From: Acidimicrobiaceae bacterium
Lineage (GTDB): Bacteria; Actinomycetota; Acidimicrobiia; Acidimicrobiales; Acidimicrobiaceae
Reading direction: 5' to 3'
Length of the DNA stretch: 7,204 bases
Assembly (NCBI GenBank): GCA_013044365.1
Contig: JABEUP010000049.1
Span: 1 to 7,204 of the forward strand
Shown: positions 6,490 to 7,204 of the stretch, piece by piece
Numbering within the stretch: the first letter of the stretch is position 1
Layout of the letters: every line of letters begins with the position of its first letter
The notes under the pieces: model-generated
Databases searched by the model: none
What the model was told of the DNA's origin: nothing
Seen by the model: only the letters and a program-made list of their open reading frames with translations
Position numbers and translations under genes: made by a program

Positions 6490-7059
6490 ATGACGAAACT
6501 TGCCATATCTCAAAACAGGGACGCTGACAAACTTCTTTCAAATTCGCCGCTGGCATTGCTGATCGGTCTTGTTCTTGACCAGCAGATAACTCTTGAGAAG
6601 GCTTTTACCGCACCACTCCTGCTGAGCCAACGGCTGGGCGAGAAACTTGACGCCAAAAATATCGCCTCGTTGGATCCGGTCCGGCTGGAGCAAATCTTCG
6701 CCGCTAAACCGGCTCTTCACCGATATCCTGCTTCAATGGCGAAGCGGGTTCAGGAAGTTTGTACTGTTATCGCCACCGATTACGGAAACAACACAAGTCA
6801 ATTATGGCAAAATGCCAAAGATGGCAAGGAGCTTTACGGCCGGATTAAGAAGCTGCCCGGATTCGGCGACATGAAGGCCCGGATATTCGTGGCTCTCCTT
6901 GGCAAACAACTTGGCGTGGATATTCCCGGCTGGCGCGAGGTGAGCCAGCCATTTGGCGAACCTGGAACGTTTCGTTCTCTTGCAGATATCACTGATCCGG
7001 ATTCGCTGCTCAAAGTAAGAGAGTTTAAAGCAGAGATGAAGGCAAAAACAGTAAAATGA
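6490..7059 (+). CDS. HhH-GPD superfamily protein of the actinobacterial 'HesB-like' type, function unknown
   Basis: 189 residues. It is recognisable as the small actinobacterial HhH-GPD family often mislabelled 'Fe-S cluster assembly protein HesB'. The N-terminal helix PLALLIGLVLDQQ (20-32) corresponds to the ILSQQ helix of base-excision DNA glycosylases. PALHRYPASMAKRV (74-87) is typical of the family. The helix-hairpin-helix is LPGFGDMKA (122-130), followed by IFVALLGKQLGVD with Asp144 near the usual catalytic-Asp position. At the Lys of bifunctional endonuclease III-type enzymes there is Met128, with Lys129 one place later. Only one cysteine (Cys91) is present, so there is no 4Fe-4S cluster. 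The tail is lysine-rich. DNA binding is likely from the fold; glycosylase activity is unproven. It overlaps thiE by 4 bp (ATGA), so the two are translationally coupled. Confidence 0.85.
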   Translation: MTKLAISQNRDADKLLSNSPLALLIGLVLDQQITLEKAFTAPLLLSQRLGEKLDAKNIASLDPVRLEQIFAAKPALHRYPASMAKRVQEVCTVIATDYGNNTSQLWQNAKDGKELYGRIKKLPGFGDMKARIFVALLGKQLGVDIPGWREVSQPFGEPGTFRSLADITDPDSLLKVREFKAEMKAKTVK

Positions 7060-7204
7060 CCGGCAACCCAAAGTTTGATCTCACGACAAGAAGCCTATAT
7101 CTCTGCACCCCCCTAAGAGATGACCTGGCCGTCTTTGTAACCGAGGCGCTAAAAGGTGGAGTTGACGTTATCCAGCTGAGAGAAAAAAACAGAGACGCCA
7201 GGAC
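7056..7204 (+). CDS. thiE: Thiamine-phosphate synthase, N-terminal part (3' end outside window)
   Basis: 49 full codons are visible, beginning at an ATG that overlaps the stop of the preceding gene (ATGA, 7056-7059). The fragment shows the start of a TIM-barrel ThiE: strand 1 as SLYLCTP (residues 13-19), then a helix, then GGVDVIQLREK (35-45). That last block is the family hallmark whose Arg/Lys region contacts the HMP-pyrophosphate substrate. ThiE joins HMP-pyrophosphate and the thiazole phosphate to make thiamine monophosphate. The strong Shine-Dalgarno of the upstream HhH-GPD gene and the 4-bp overlap suggest coupled translation, since no separate ribosome binding site is evident. The rest of the gene, and so its integrity, cannot be judged here. 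Confidence 0.85.
   Translation, partial: MTGNPKFDLTTRSLYLCTPLRDDLAVFVTEALKGGVDVIQLREKNRDAR

Overview
The window reads as an ordinary chromosomal stretch from an actinobacterium of moderate base composition (G+C close to half by eye, low for that phylum). The assignment rests on protein character. The AceE follows the single-chain mycobacterial/corynebacterial pattern almost block for block. The HhH-GPD protein belongs to a family typical of actinobacteria, sometimes labelled 'HesB-like'. The SDR and AKR are also of actinobacterial type. A low-G+C member of a group such as Acidimicrobiia would fit, but that is inference from memory of families, not a database result.

Layout. (1) Bases 2-427, plus strand: C-terminal end of a proton-pumping-type membrane subunit of the HyfB/NuoL family. 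Twelve bases later comes a universal stress protein (440-913), probably in the same transcript. (2) Bases 914-1080: short gap between convergent genes, with no convincing terminator. (3) Bases 1081-3436, minus strand, in transcription order: RNase HI, an HSD10-like 3-hydroxyacyl-CoA dehydrogenase (SDR), and an aldo/keto reductase. (4) Bases 3437-3598: divergent control region with a 9-bp direct repeat. (5) Bases 3599-6334, plus strand: complete aceE, the homodimeric E1 of pyruvate dehydrogenase. (6) Bases 6490-7204, plus strand: an HhH-GPD protein behind a perfect Shine-Dalgarno sequence, overlapping by 4 bp the start of thiE (thiamine-phosphate synthase), which runs off the window.

How the genes relate. 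AceE uses thiamine diphosphate and ThiE makes its precursor, so cofactor maker and cofactor user are neighbours, separated by 155 bp and the HhH-GPD gene. The SDR and AKR are both nucleotide-dependent oxidoreductases with a 39-bp gap and may be co-expressed. Each also has a TAnnnT box exactly 6 nt before its ATG and no Shine-Dalgarno, the pattern expected of leaderless transcripts. All complete genes look intact. I see no mobile element, CRISPR array, RNA gene, prophage or defence system, and no clear sign of an undescribed system. The most useful leads are the HhH-GPD/thiE coupling, the leaderless start pattern, and the repeat-bearing rnhA/aceE intergenic region.
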